Below, piece after piece: positions 1 through 8,618 of a stretch of DNA of 43,750 bases (position 1 is the first letter of the stretch; each line of letters starts with the position of its first letter). Source of the DNA: Thermomicrobiales bacterium (GTDB lineage: Bacteria > Chloroflexota > Chloroflexia > Thermomicrobiales > CFX8); the NCBI GenBank assembly GCA_023954495.1, contig JAMLIA010000022.1, forward strand, positions 1-43,750. The letters run 5' to 3'. Under the pieces are notes generated by a model. The model was not told the DNA's origin. It did no database searches and saw nothing but the letters and a program-made list of their open reading frames with translations. The translations under genes were made by a program, and so were the position numbers.

Positions 1-5
1 CAAAC

Positions 6-1202
6 GTGCGTGGTTTTGTCATCATGGTCGTCATCATCGGCTCGCTCGTTGTTCTCGCCGGATTGTATGCACTCCTCCCTCGAGATACGAACACGCCTGA
101 CAATCAGGGTAACCCGGTCGCCGCGCTGGCCACGGCGAGTGCCGAAGATGGCAATAGCGGCACGCAGGGCAGCGCCGAGGGAGCTGAGACCGCGGACGCA
201 GCAACTGTAGCGACGCTCGCGCCTGAGCAGAGTTCTGTCGCCGAGAATGTGCCGCTGCCAACAGTAGCGCAACCGAACCTCATGTCGCCGATTGGCCCGC
301 TTGGGTTCGTGCAGGAGTATTACGGCGAGACCTACACGTTCGGAAATGTCACTGTCGCATGGAGGCCCGGAGCGTTCGATCCATCGCTTGCACAGAACAT
401 CGCGGCGATGGCTGAGCATGGCACTGCCAAAGTCAATGCGTTCCTCGGGACCGATGACACATCGCCGCTGACGGTCTATCTGGCAGACCAGATGTTCAAC
501 GACGACTGCCGTGGCTGCCAGGGGTTTGCGGCCTCCGATTTGCACCAGATCTTCATCCTGCAGGATGGCAGTGTTGCGATGGATGAGATGCAGGGACTCA
601 TCACGCACGAGATCGCGCACGTCATCGCCGGCAACCATATCGCTCTGCCGAATAGCCTCTTCTTCGCTGAGGGTTTCGCCACCTACCTCATGGATGATGA
701 CGTGCAGGCGTCCGGATACATCACGTCGATTCAGTCCGCCGCCTGGGCCTACCAGGCCGGTGTGCTGCCAACGCTCGAGTTCCTCCGCGATGATGCGACC
801 TATGAGGGCCGAGTGCGGCGTCGACTGGAGTACGACGCAGCCGGTTCCTTCTCGCGCTTTGTGGTCGATACATACGGCGTTGAGGCGTATTCTGAGCTGT
901 ATCGCACCCGGGTTCCGGAGCAGGTGCTCGGCGTCGACTGGCAACAGCTCGAAGAAGCGTGGCACGCCTATTTGCAGCCCTATGCCACAGCCGTTGTTGA
1001 CGGTGTCGATGGCCCGACCTGGTGGAACGTCGCGCAAAACGTCGCGCTTGGCTTTGGTGCCCTCTACGACAATCCCGAATCTGTATCAGTTGAGGATTAT
1101 GGGGCGCTCACCGTCGCACGTTTGGCGCTGTATCGGCTCGATCTGCCGACGGCGATCCGCTATGCAAACGAGAGCAACCTCGCTCCCAAGACGGCGACAT
1201 AA
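6..1202 (+). CDS. Membrane-anchored gluzincin-type metallopeptidase (peptidase MA-like)
   Basis: Probable zinc peptidase of 398 residues acting outside the membrane. Residues 4-24 form a hydrophobic anchor, followed by a low-complexity Ala/Gly/Thr/Glu linker to about residue 90. The catalytic motif HEIAH lies at 201-205, and FFAEGFATYL at 219-228 supplies the likely third ligand Glu222, the usual HExxH...E arrangement of gluzincins such as the peptidase MA family. The open frame begins at a GTG at the very edge of the window, so the true start may lie further left. It ends 143 bases before the next gene on the same strand. Substrate is unknown. The peptidase class is well supported by the motifs; the family name is an inference. 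Confidence 0.75.
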   Translation: MRGFVIMVVIIGSLVVLAGLYALLPRDTNTPDNQGNPVAALATASAEDGNSGTQGSAEGAETADAATVATLAPEQSSVAENVPLPTVAQPNLMSPIGPLGFVQEYYGETYTFGNVTVAWRPGAFDPSLAQNIAAMAEHGTAKVNAFLGTDDTSPLTVYLADQMFNDDCRGCQGFAASDLHQIFILQDGSVAMDEMQGLITHEIAHVIAGNHIALPNSLFFAEGFATYLMDDDVQASGYITSIQSAAWAYQAGVLPTLEFLRDDATYEGRVRRRLEYDAAGSFSRFVVDTYGVEAYSELYRTRVPEQVLGVDWQQLEEAWHAYLQPYATAVVDGVDGPTWWNVAQNVALGFGALYDNPESVSVEDYGALTVARLALYRLDLPTAIRYANESNLAPKTAT

Positions 1203-1345
1203 CTGTTGCGACGTTCTTCGCATAGGAGCGCCACGTCTCGTCGGTATACTTTGGTTGCCGATGCTGATTGACGCTGAGGATTCAGCGGATTCATCGCATT
1301 GACGGCTTTACCTGATGGCGTCACACGACATAAGGATATATCAGC

Positions 1346-2368
1346 GTGCCGATAGAAGAAGATCAGATTTACGACATCATCGTGATTGGTGGGGGGCCGG
1401 TCGGTCTCTTCGCCGGGTTCTATGGATGTATGCGCGGGATGCGGACCAAGGTGATCGAGGCCCTCGAAGAGCTTGGTGGTGCGCTCACGGCGATCTATCC
1501 AGAGAAGTACATCTACGACATTGCCGGGTTCCCCCGCGTCCTCGCCAAGGACTACGTGGCTGCTGCGGTCGAGCAGGCAGCCAACATGGGGTGCGAGTTC
1601 GTGGTCAAGACCGCAGTGCAGTCAGTGACGCGAACCGAGGACGGCATCTTCGTGCTGGAGACAACGACCGGAACCCATTACAGCCGGACGATCATCATTT
1701 CGGCGGGCATCGGCGCGTTCGAGCCCAAGCGCCTCGACGTTCCCGGCATCGAGCGGTTTGAGGGTGGCGGCGGCGTCCACTATTTCGCCAAGCGCATCGA
1801 GGACTTCCGCGATCGAGATGTGTTGATTGTCGGCGGCGGTGACTCTGCTGTCGACTGGGCAAACACCCTCGCGCCGCTCGCGCGCTCAGTTCGCCTCGTC
1901 CACCGATCGAAGTTCCGCGCCCACGAGCACGCGATCTCGCAGATGGAAATCGGTGGCGTGCAACTGCATTACCCCGACTACGCTGTCAAAGAGGTCCATG
2001 GTTCAGATCGTCTGGAGTCGGTGACGTTCCATCACCTCAAGGAAGGTCACGAGCAGACGGTCGATGCGAACGAGCTCATCGTCGCGATCGGCTTCCTCGC
2101 CGACCTTGGCCCGCTCAAGACCTGGGGGCTGGAGGTCCAGCGCAACACGATCCGAGTCGATCCGATCACGATGGCCACCAACATCGACGGCGTGTACGGC
2201 TGCGGTGACGTCGTGACGTATCAGGCCAAGTTCAAACTGATCGCGACCGGCGTGGCCGAAGCGATCACGGCTGTGAACCATTGCGCGACCTTTATCAACC
2301 CGTCGATGCGGCTTGATCCGGGCCATTCCACCAACATCATGGAGAAGCGCGAACGGGCAGCGGTTTAA
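1346..2368 (+). CDS. Ferredoxin--NADP(+) reductase, type 2 (thioredoxin-reductase-like)
   Basis: FAD flavoenzyme of 340 residues that passes electrons between NADPH and ferredoxin. The FAD-binding GGGPVG is at residues 15-20 and the NADP-binding GGGDSAVDWA begins near residue 162. The C-terminal GCGDV motif near residue 285 binds FAD. There is no CxxC redox pair, which separates it from thioredoxin reductase and fits the type 2 FNR family (YumC-like, about 330-350 residues). The GTG start is supported by the purine-rich AAGGA about 10 bases upstream. A lone -10-like TATACT sits at 1245-1250 without a convincing -35. Two small [3Fe-4S]-type ferredoxins elsewhere in the window (22456 and 28755) are possible partners, by inference only. 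Confidence 0.93.
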   Translation: MPIEEDQIYDIIVIGGGPVGLFAGFYGCMRGMRTKVIEALEELGGALTAIYPEKYIYDIAGFPRVLAKDYVAAAVEQAANMGCEFVVKTAVQSVTRTEDGIFVLETTTGTHYSRTIIISAGIGAFEPKRLDVPGIERFEGGGGVHYFAKRIEDFRDRDVLIVGGGDSAVDWANTLAPLARSVRLVHRSKFRAHEHAISQMEIGGVQLHYPDYAVKEVHGSDRLESVTFHHLKEGHEQTVDANELIVAIGFLADLGPLKTWGLEVQRNTIRVDPITMATNIDGVYGCGDVVTYQAKFKLIATGVAEAITAVNHCATFINPSMRLDPGHSTNIMEKRERAAV

Positions 2369-2379
2369 TCCGCTGCCCG
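2354..2379. terminator. Hairpin between convergent genes
   Basis: A perfect 10-base stem (CGGGCAGCGG / CCGCTGCCCG) with a six-base loop that contains the FNR stop codon. There is no T-run on either side, so it is a candidate shared terminator for the two converging genes rather than a canonical intrinsic one. Confidence 0.45.
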
Positions 2380-2394
2380 CCAGAATTCGCGCGG

Positions 2395-3444
2395 TTACAC
2401 CGCTGAGGATGGCGGTGGGATGACGCGACGTTCACGGTGCGCGGCCAACTCGCGATAGGTCGTGACCTCCGGGTTAACCTGGCAGTGCGGCGGGTCGCCG
2501 TTGAGGACGTTGGTCACGTTGACGAGCGCCAAGTAGAGCGCCCGATCAAATGCTTCTTTCGTCGTCCCGCCGATATGTGGTGTCAGCACAACGTTGGAGA
2601 ACTCGGTGTACGGGTTGTCCGGATGCGGCTCGAACTGGAAGACATCCAGCCCAGCACCGGCGATCCTGCCTGATGCTAACGCACCAACCAGCGCCGATTC
2701 CTTAACGATCGGGCCGCGCGCCGTATTGATGAGGAACGCCGACGGCTTCATCAGATCGATCGCGCGCTCGTCGATCAGGTCGCGTGTGTGATCGTCAAGC
2801 GGGCAGTGCAGCGTCACGTAATCAGAACGCTTCAGCACCTCATCGAACGACATGTATGAGATGCCGTGCTCGTTGGCGAACGTCAGATCCCACGCGATAT
2901 CGGCCGCCAGCACGCGCATACCGAACGCCTTGGCGAGCAGCGCCGTCGACTTGCCGACGCGGCCGAGGCCGACGATTCCGATCGTCTTGCCCCACAGCTC
3001 GGTGTTAGCGTCGGTCGGAATACGATCGTAAGGGAACCACTCGCCGTCGCGGATCGATTGATCGACAACAAGGACGTTCCGCGCGAGATTGACCATCATT
3101 CCGAAGGCAAGCTCAGACACGGAATGGTTGTTGCACCCTGCGCAAATCGCGACCGCGATGCCGCGTCGATTCGCTTCTTCGACGTCAATGTGATCGTAGC
3201 CAACGCCGCCGGCACTGACTACCTTGAGGTTCGGCGCGGCTTCCATGACACGCGGCGAGATCCACTCCAGGCCGGTGATAATGCCCTCTGCGTCGGCGGC
3301 AAGGCGACACAGTTGCTCCTGATCGATGGGATACTGCATTTCCGCATCGATCATTTCGCAGTTCCGCCTCGACAGAAACTCTTGCAGGAACTCGCTATTC
3401 CCTTCGCGGAACTTGCGGGACAGGACCAGCACCTTGTGCGCCAC
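2395..3444 (-). CDS. D-isomer-specific 2-hydroxyacid dehydrogenase (phosphoglycerate dehydrogenase-like)
   Basis: NAD-dependent oxidoreductase of about 349 residues interconverting a 2-hydroxyacid and a 2-ketoacid. The Rossmann motif GIVGLGRVGKS lies in the middle of the chain. The family signatures INTARGPIV (active-site Arg) and TPHIGGTT (catalytic His) follow in the expected order. It lacks the ACT/regulatory C-terminal extension of long SerA forms, so serine biosynthesis is not assured; glyoxylate or hydroxypyruvate reduction are alternatives. The GTG at 3444 is preferred over an upstream ATG because GGGGAGG lies seven bases before it. The gene is divergent from the aminotransferase to its right, with 290 bases between starts. 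Confidence 0.87.
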   Translation of the reverse strand: MAHKVLVLSRKFREGNSEFLQEFLSRRNCEMIDAEMQYPIDQEQLCRLAADAEGIITGLEWISPRVMEAAPNLKVVSAGGVGYDHIDVEEANRRGIAVAICAGCNNHSVSELAFGMMVNLARNVLVVDQSIRDGEWFPYDRIPTDANTELWGKTIGIVGLGRVGKSTALLAKAFGMRVLAADIAWDLTFANEHGISYMSFDEVLKRSDYVTLHCPLDDHTRDLIDERAIDLMKPSAFLINTARGPIVKESALVGALASGRIAGAGLDVFQFEPHPDNPYTEFSNVVLTPHIGGTTKEAFDRALYLALVNVTNVLNGDPPHCQVNPEVTTYRELAAHRERRVIPPPSSAV

Positions 3445-3629
3445 CGCGTTGCCTCCCCAACTTTGCGTTACGGTCTTCATCAGATGGCGCATTGTAGCAT
3501 CGGTTTGATTAAGGCCGGGGTCGCATCTGTCCTTTCTGTCGGCTACAACTCGATATTGCCGATTCGGCAGTCATCATGCCTGATTGTTACCGAAATGCTC
3601 CTGCAGCAGGCGACTTCCGCGTCATGTAG

Positions 3630-3638
3630 TGCTATACT
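3630..3638 (+). promoter_or_regulatory. Extended -10 promoter of the aminotransferase gene
   Basis: TGC followed by TATACT (3633-3638) is a textbook extended -10 element about 97 bases upstream of the aminotransferase start. The -35 at 17 bases spacing is weak (GCGACT). The leader also holds GTACGTAC at 3684-3691, a shorter relative of the palindromes at 27149 and 36243. Confidence 0.5.
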
Positions 3639-3734
3639 GGCCAACAGAAGAGATTCAGATGGCGTTTCATGTGCGACTGCAAAGTACGTACGCGGCTTTT
3701 GCGCATGTATCGCCGGATACGCAAGGAGTCGGGC

Positions 3735-5129
3735 ATGGTACAGAGTCCGGTGGGCGGCAAACCGAAGACGGCCGAAGAGTACGCGCAGAGCGCACTTGAG
3801 CACGTCTGGATCCACTCAGCCAACTGGCAGGAGCTGGCGACCCAGAAGGGTATGAAGGTCTTCGATCACGGCAACGGCGCCCTCCTCTACGATGTCGATG
3901 GCAAGGAATATATCGACGGCATCGCCGGTCTGTGGGTGGTGAACGCGGGACACGGTCGCGCCGAGATCGGCCAGGCTATGGCCGAGCAGGCTGCGAAGGT
4001 CGCCTACGTTTCAGCCGCCAACTACACGACGGTTCCGGCTGTCGCGCTCGCAGAGACGATCGCTGAGATTTTGCCGGGTGATCTCAATCGTCTGTTCTTC
4101 TGCTCCGGTGGCTCTGAGGCCGTCGAGTCGGCGATGAAGATCGCCAAGCAGGTCCAGGTGATGCGCGGATTCCCGAAGCGCTACAAGATCATTGCCCGCC
4201 GCGGTTCGTACCACGGCATGACCTACGGCGCGATGAGCCTCACCTCGGCACGCAACGAGACCTATTTCGGTCCGTTCATGCACGGCGTGTACCATGTGCA
4301 GTCGCCGAACAACTATCGCCCGCAGTTCCCCGGCCTGTCCGGTGAGGCGGACGACATCGCCTGTGCCAACGCGTTCGAGGCCGAGATCGAATACCAGGGC
4401 CCCGAGACCGTCGCGGCGATCATTGCCGAGCCGATCTCGACCGCCAACGGTGTTCAGGTTCCGTCAAAGGCTTACTGGCAGCGGCTGCGGGAGATCTGCG
4501 ACAAGCACGGTGTTCTTCTGATCGCCGACGAGGTCATCAACGGTTGGGGCCGCTCGGGCAAGTACTTCACGATCGAGCACTATGATGTCGTTCCTGACAT
4601 GGTCACGATGGCCAAGGGTCTCTCGTCGGGTTATGCGCCGGTCGCTGGCGTGGCAGTTCGTGACTCGGTCTTCGACGGCTTCAAGGAGAAGGGCGATGTC
4701 GCCCTCGGTCACCTGCTGACCTTCGGTGGCCAGTCGGTTGCCTGCGTCGCAGCGCTCGCCAACATCGACATCTTTAAGCGCGAGAATCTGGTTCAGCAAT
4801 CGGCTGACAAGGGCGAGTACCTGAAGAAGCAGCTTGAGGAGCTTCTCGTCCACCCGACTGTTGGTCAGGTTCGCGGACTCGGTCTGATGTGCGGCATCGA
4901 AGTTGTCAAGAACAAGGAAACCAAGGAGAAGTTCGGCAAGGACTCGAAGTTCATGAAGCGAGTCTCCGAGCACTTCGATGACAAGGGACTGCTGACCCGC
5001 GCCTGGGACACCATTCACTTCGCGCCGCCGTTCGTCATCACGACCGACGAGATTGATCGCATGATCACCATCGTCGATGAGTCGCTGACAGCGGCCGAGA
5101 AGGAATTCGCTGACGAGATCGCCCAGTAG
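3735..5129 (+). CDS. Class III pyridoxal-phosphate aminotransferase (omega-aminotransferase family)
   Basis: PLP enzyme of 464 residues in the fold-type I class III group (ornithine/omega-amino acid:pyruvate transaminases). The PLP lysine is Lys294 in TMAKGLSSGYAP. The preceding DEVINGWGRSGK motif carries the cofactor-pyridine Asp, and FCSGGSEAVESA near residue 120 binds phosphate. Length matches the family (440-470). The ATG at 3735 is preferred over in-frame upstream codons because AAGGAG (3723-3728) is well spaced before it. It is a single-gene transcription unit: an extended -10 promoter lies upstream and a strong intrinsic terminator 24 bases after the stop. The amino donor cannot be told from the sequence. 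Confidence 0.9.
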   Translation: MVQSPVGGKPKTAEEYAQSALEHVWIHSANWQELATQKGMKVFDHGNGALLYDVDGKEYIDGIAGLWVVNAGHGRAEIGQAMAEQAAKVAYVSAANYTTVPAVALAETIAEILPGDLNRLFFCSGGSEAVESAMKIAKQVQVMRGFPKRYKIIARRGSYHGMTYGAMSLTSARNETYFGPFMHGVYHVQSPNNYRPQFPGLSGEADDIACANAFEAEIEYQGPETVAAIIAEPISTANGVQVPSKAYWQRLREICDKHGVLLIADEVINGWGRSGKYFTIEHYDVVPDMVTMAKGLSSGYAPVAGVAVRDSVFDGFKEKGDVALGHLLTFGGQSVACVAALANIDIFKRENLVQQSADKGEYLKKQLEELLVHPTVGQVRGLGLMCGIEVVKNKETKEKFGKDSKFMKRVSEHFDDKGLLTRAWDTIHFAPPFVITTDEIDRMITIVDESLTAAEKEFADEIAQ

Positions 5130-5153
5130 CGACCAATCGTTGAGCGTAACAGC

Positions 5154-5192
5154 CCGACCGACGGAGCAATCCGTCGGTCGGGTTTTCTTTTG
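5154..5192 (+). terminator. Strong rho-independent terminator
   Basis: A perfect 13-base GC-rich stem (5154-5166 with 5171-5183), a GCAA tetraloop and the tail TTTTCTTTT. It terminates the aminotransferase transcript. In the opposite direction no T-run follows, so it is one-directional in appearance. Confidence 0.92.
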
Positions 5193-5208
5193 CATGTCGG
5201 TCGCGGTG

Positions 5209-5901
5209 CTACGTACCGAATAATCGGTCGCCCGCATCGCCGAGACCGGGCAGAATGTAGCCGCTGTCGTTGAGCCTGTCGTCGAGCGCAGCGGTCACGA
5301 TCTGCACCCCGTCGTCGGCTTGTAGAACGGTCATTGCACCGAGAGGTGCCGTGACGAGGGCGACTACGTCGATTCGCCCTTCAAACGATCGCCGTACTTC
5401 GGCAATCACTCGCGCAGTCGATCCGCCAGTCGCCACCATCGGATCGAGCACAACGACCCGATCGGCCCAGCCGGACTTGTGCGGCAGGTTGGACGTGTAG
5501 ATCGCCGGTGCCAGCGTCTCCTCATTCCGCCGAATCCCGACCTGGTAGAGCGGTGCATCCGGCAGCAGTGACCGGAATGGGGCCGAGAAGAGCATCCCGG
5601 CGCGCAGGATGACGACGCCAGCGATGCGCTCTGCCGGACGAGCGATGTCGATCGGCGAGCCGTCAAATCCGGCCACTGATTCGTGCTGCAGCCGCAGTTC
5701 GGATAGCGCCATCCACAGCGTGTGCGCGGCGAGGACCTCTCCGGCTTGGCCAAACTCCAGGGACTTCGTCGCGCGATCGCGGAGCCGCCCGAGATGTATC
5801 TTCGCCAGCGGGTCGTCGTTTATCTGGACTCGACCGGTCGCGAGCACGCTTTCGCGCGATGGCTGCGCGCGTCTTCCCATCGCGCTTGTGTCATCTGACA
5901 T
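5209..5901 (-). CDS. upp: Uracil phosphoribosyltransferase
   Basis: Pyrimidine salvage enzyme making UMP from uracil and PRPP. The PRPP-binding loop DPMVATGGS and the C-terminal uracil-binding signature ending in PGLGDAGDRLFGT are both present. At 230 residues it is about 20 longer than the usual 208-210, the extra length being a polar N-terminal extension. The ATG at 5901 has GAGGA seven bases upstream. It lies 15 bases after the unknown gene to its right and is probably the last gene of a minus-strand operon with that gene and the MFS transporter. Confidence 0.95.
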   Translation of the reverse strand: MSDDTSAMGRRAQPSRESVLATGRVQINDDPLAKIHLGRLRDRATKSLEFGQAGEVLAAHTLWMALSELRLQHESVAGFDGSPIDIARPAERIAGVVILRAGMLFSAPFRSLLPDAPLYQVGIRRNEETLAPAIYTSNLPHKSGWADRVVVLDPMVATGGSTARVIAEVRRSFEGRIDVVALVTAPLGAMTVLQADDGVQIVTAALDDRLNDSGYILPGLGDAGDRLFGT

Positions 5902-5916
5902 GGCGTATCCTCGCGT

Positions 5917-6699
5917 TCACTCTGCGGAAACCTCCGCGCCGATGGTCTCCGCCAGCCTGTCGACCCACGCTCGTTCTCGTGCCAGCGAAGCGTCGATTTG
6001 CAGCGACGTGCGGTGACCGCCGCTTTCAATCTCCAACTCGAACAACCGCTGAACAGTCGGCTCCTCCCACGGCGAAACTGCCTCGATCGAGTGCGACTTT
6101 TCCGTGAGGCGATACGCGCCGAGAGCGAGCAATTCAGCAAGGACAGCGCTCTGTGTGACGCAGGCGATCGATGTCTGCGGACTTTGGATCACGATGACCC
6201 AGGTCGGCGCTGCCCAGGCGGTCAGCTCGACGGAACCGTCCTGCGGGAGCGCGGCGGCTCGCAATCGTGTATTGGGATGGAACAGCGCATCTGCCGCATG
6301 CGCCGCGCCGGAACGTTCGTGCGGCCTGCTCACCATAAGGATTTCCGGGGTGCTCGCCGCGTCGGCACGCATGTCGGCGGAAGTCAGCGAAGCGCCGGCG
6401 AGATCTGTCAGACGAACCCAGCCAGATGTGTTCGCGCTGGGCAGGATCGATGCGTCGACTACGTTGGCGATGGTGGCGACAATGCCGTCTGGCGGTCGCG
6501 ACGTTTCTCGTTCATCGATTAACAGCACCGCTGGGCCGTTGAGGTTGAGCGCGTCAGGCAGCCAATGCGCTATTTGGGAGACATCTCCGAGCGTAGCTGT
6601 TCGTTCGCGCGCTCGGTGGTTGACAGGCTGGCTGCGATCCGGTTGCGGCGGTCGCGTCGCTGCGATCGTGTTGCGCATGCCAGTGATCCAGCGAGTCAC
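5917..6699 (-). CDS. Protein of unknown function between an MFS transporter and upp
   Basis: About 260 residues; I do not recognise a family. It starts at GTG 6699 with GGGAGG four bases upstream; reading further upstream would run into the transporter gene, so that extension is rejected. The sequence alternates hydrophobic strands and helices without membrane segments or a signal peptide, suggesting a soluble alpha/beta protein. The most regular stretch is the C-terminal half, with a Trp/Val/Ile-rich strand region near residue 165. It starts 14 bases after the transporter stop and ends 15 bases before upp, so the three are probably co-transcribed. Confidence 0.7.
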   Translation of the reverse strand: MTRWITGMRNTIAATRPPQPDRSQPVNHRARERTATLGDVSQIAHWLPDALNLNGPAVLLIDERETSRPPDGIVATIANVVDASILPSANTSGWVRLTDLAGASLTSADMRADAASTPEILMVSRPHERSGAAHAADALFHPNTRLRAAALPQDGSVELTAWAAPTWVIVIQSPQTSIACVTQSAVLAELLALGAYRLTEKSHSIEAVSPWEEPTVQRLFELEIESGGHRTSLQIDASLARERAWVDRLAETIGAEVSAE

Positions 6700-6713
6700 A
6701 GAACCTCCCGCAC

Positions 6714-7979
6714 CTAGTCGAGCCGCCTGACTTCCGGATTCCACTTGATCAGTCCGAGCACGTAGATGAGCACGACACAGGCGTTCACCAGAATCGCGCG
6801 CTGCGTCCCCCATTTCTCGGCGACGATGCCGATCTGCAAATAGCCGATCGGAGTGAGCCCCCAAAATGTGGAGTAGACAGCCATGACCCTGCCGCGATAC
6901 TCATCATGCACGATTGTCTGGATGAGTGTGTCGGCCAGCGTGCCGTAGATCGCGCTGACCAGACCCATGCCGAATATCAGCATCATGCCGATGGCCAGCG
7001 TCGGCGCGAACGAGAAGATAATCTGGAACACGGCGAAGAGAAAGACGAAGATAATCACCAGCAGTCCGCGACGGCGGAGCGACGCCAGGGTCGCCACCAG
7101 CATCACGCCGAGGAACGCTCCGGCTCCGTCAGCAGCATACAGAAATCCGAGGCCCTCGGAGCCGCGCCCGTACACATCGCGGGCGAGAGCCGGCAGCAGG
7201 GCAAAGAACGACATGCCGAAGATGACCGGTATCAGGTCGACCGACAAAAGGCTCCGAAGAGTCGGGTAGCTCCAGATATAGGAATAGCCGTCGGTGATCG
7301 TGCGGATCGCCGAGGTTCGCACACCGCTTGGTAGCACCCGGTCGATGCTGAGCGTGAGCAGGACAACCATTGACGGAATGAACGCGAACGCCGACAGATA
7401 GAAACAGGCCGCAGTACCAATGATTGCGATCAGCGTCCCGCCGATGACCGGCCCCATAATTCGCGCGCCATTGAACGCAGCAGAATTTAGCGCAATGGCA
7501 CTCTGGAGTTCGTGCTGCGTGACGAGATTCGGCACGATCGACAAGCGGGCGGGCCAGTCGAACGCCGACGCTGCTCCTGCGAGCGTCGCAATGATCAGGA
7601 TGTGGTTGACCGTCAAAATGCCCAGCGCATCCAGCGTGGCCAGCGCGAACAGGTTCAGAGCGATGAATGCCTGCGTGGCAAAGAGCACCTTGCGTCGATC
7701 AAATCGATCGACAACGACCCCAACGATCGGCGACAGAATCAGGACCGGTATAGCACTGAGAAAGCCGACGAGCCCCAGCAGGAACTTGTCACTGGTCATG
7801 TCATAGACAAGATAGCCCTGGACCGTGATACGGATCCACAGCCCGGTGAGTGCCAGTGTGATGGCGAGCCAGAAGTGCCGAAACTGCGGGTTACCGAGGG
7901 CAGCGATCCTGTGAGGCTTTGGCAGAGTTTCCGGCTCCTGACTCGTGATTGAATCAGTAACTTCCGTGTCGAGCGGCAT
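6714..7979 (-). CDS. MFS transporter, exporter type (EntS/MFS_3-like)
   Basis: Major facilitator of about 421 residues with roughly 12 hydrophobic segments. The loop after TM2, GVVVDRFDRRKVLF, is the MFS motif A region (GxxxDrxGrR). The motif DWPARLSIVPNLV near TM5 is typical of the MFS_3/enterobactin-exporter-like branch, whose members export siderophores, drugs or metabolites. The start at 7979 is chosen because GGGGGAAC precedes it; an ATG 39 bases upstream has no ribosome site. It is divergent from the Fur-family gene, with 84 bases between starts, which makes metal control plausible but unproven. It is the first gene of the operon with the unknown gene and upp. Confidence 0.88.
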   Translation of the reverse strand: MPLDTEVTDSITSQEPETLPKPHRIAALGNPQFRHFWLAITLALTGLWIRITVQGYLVYDMTSDKFLLGLVGFLSAIPVLILSPIVGVVVDRFDRRKVLFATQAFIALNLFALATLDALGILTVNHILIIATLAGAASAFDWPARLSIVPNLVTQHELQSAIALNSAAFNGARIMGPVIGGTLIAIIGTAACFYLSAFAFIPSMVVLLTLSIDRVLPSGVRTSAIRTITDGYSYIWSYPTLRSLLSVDLIPVIFGMSFFALLPALARDVYGRGSEGLGFLYAADGAGAFLGVMLVATLASLRRRGLLVIIFVFLFAVFQIIFSFAPTLAIGMMLIFGMGLVSAIYGTLADTLIQTIVHDEYRGRVMAVYSTFWGLTPIGYLQIGIVAEKWGTQRAILVNACVVLIYVLGLIKWNPEVRRLD

Positions 7980-8063
7980 GCAGTTCCCCCACGAGCCGAG
8001 TTCCGAAATCCGCCGCATGTTACACTGGCCATACGGAGTTATCGGTTATCGGATCACGTTCAG

Positions 8064-8492
8064 ATGAGTACAATCAATCAAGCACTGAGCATCTTACAGG
8101 AATCGGGATACAGGGTCACAGCCCCGCGGCGAGCAGTTGTTGAGGCTGTCCATGCGACCGCAGGTGCCTTCACCGCTGACGATTTGCTGAGCAGCCTGGC
8201 GTCAGATGGTCAGTCTGTCGGGCGGGCGACTGTCTTCCGAACACTGGACGTGCTGGTGCGAAGTGGTCTTCTCGATCGACTGCACCGGCCGGACGGATGT
8301 CACAGCTATGTCCGCGTCAAAGGCGACGGCGGCCATCGGCATCATCTGATTTGCTCCGACTGCGGAGCCGTCGTCGAGTTTGACGAGTGCACCGTCGCTC
8401 CCATGCTCGAGGCGCTCGGCGCGCGCACCGACTTCGAGATCTCCGGTCACTGGCTTGAGGTCTTCGGCATCTGCGCCGCCTGCCGACACTAA
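8064..8492 (+). CDS. Fur-family metal-responsive repressor
   Basis: DNA-binding regulator of 142 residues. The N-terminal winged helix contains the recognition segment SVGRATVFRTLDVL (51-64). The metal/dimerisation domain has HRHHLICSDCG (91-101) and a C-terminal CAAC (137-140), giving the two CxxC pairs that bind structural zinc. Whether it senses iron (Fur), zinc (Zur) or peroxide (PerR) cannot be decided; the HxHH run fits Fur/Zur. A tandem repeat TTATCGG-TTATCGG at 8039-8052 lies just before the start and between the two divergent genes; it could be an operator. The exporter on the other side is a candidate target. Confidence 0.9.
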   Translation: MSTINQALSILQESGYRVTAPRRAVVEAVHATAGAFTADDLLSSLASDGQSVGRATVFRTLDVLVRSGLLDRLHRPDGCHSYVRVKGDGGHRHHLICSDCGAVVEFDECTVAPMLEALGARTDFEISGHWLEVFGICAACRH

Positions 8493-8618
8493 TCTATATT
8501 CAAACAGCATCATTGAGATTCGCTTGCACTTGCGTATCGTGCCGTTCGCAGCGACGATACGCTCTGTGCCGTGGCGCGTTCGTGCGCGCCAGCGACGTTC
8601 AGTGGGGAGGGCGGACTG

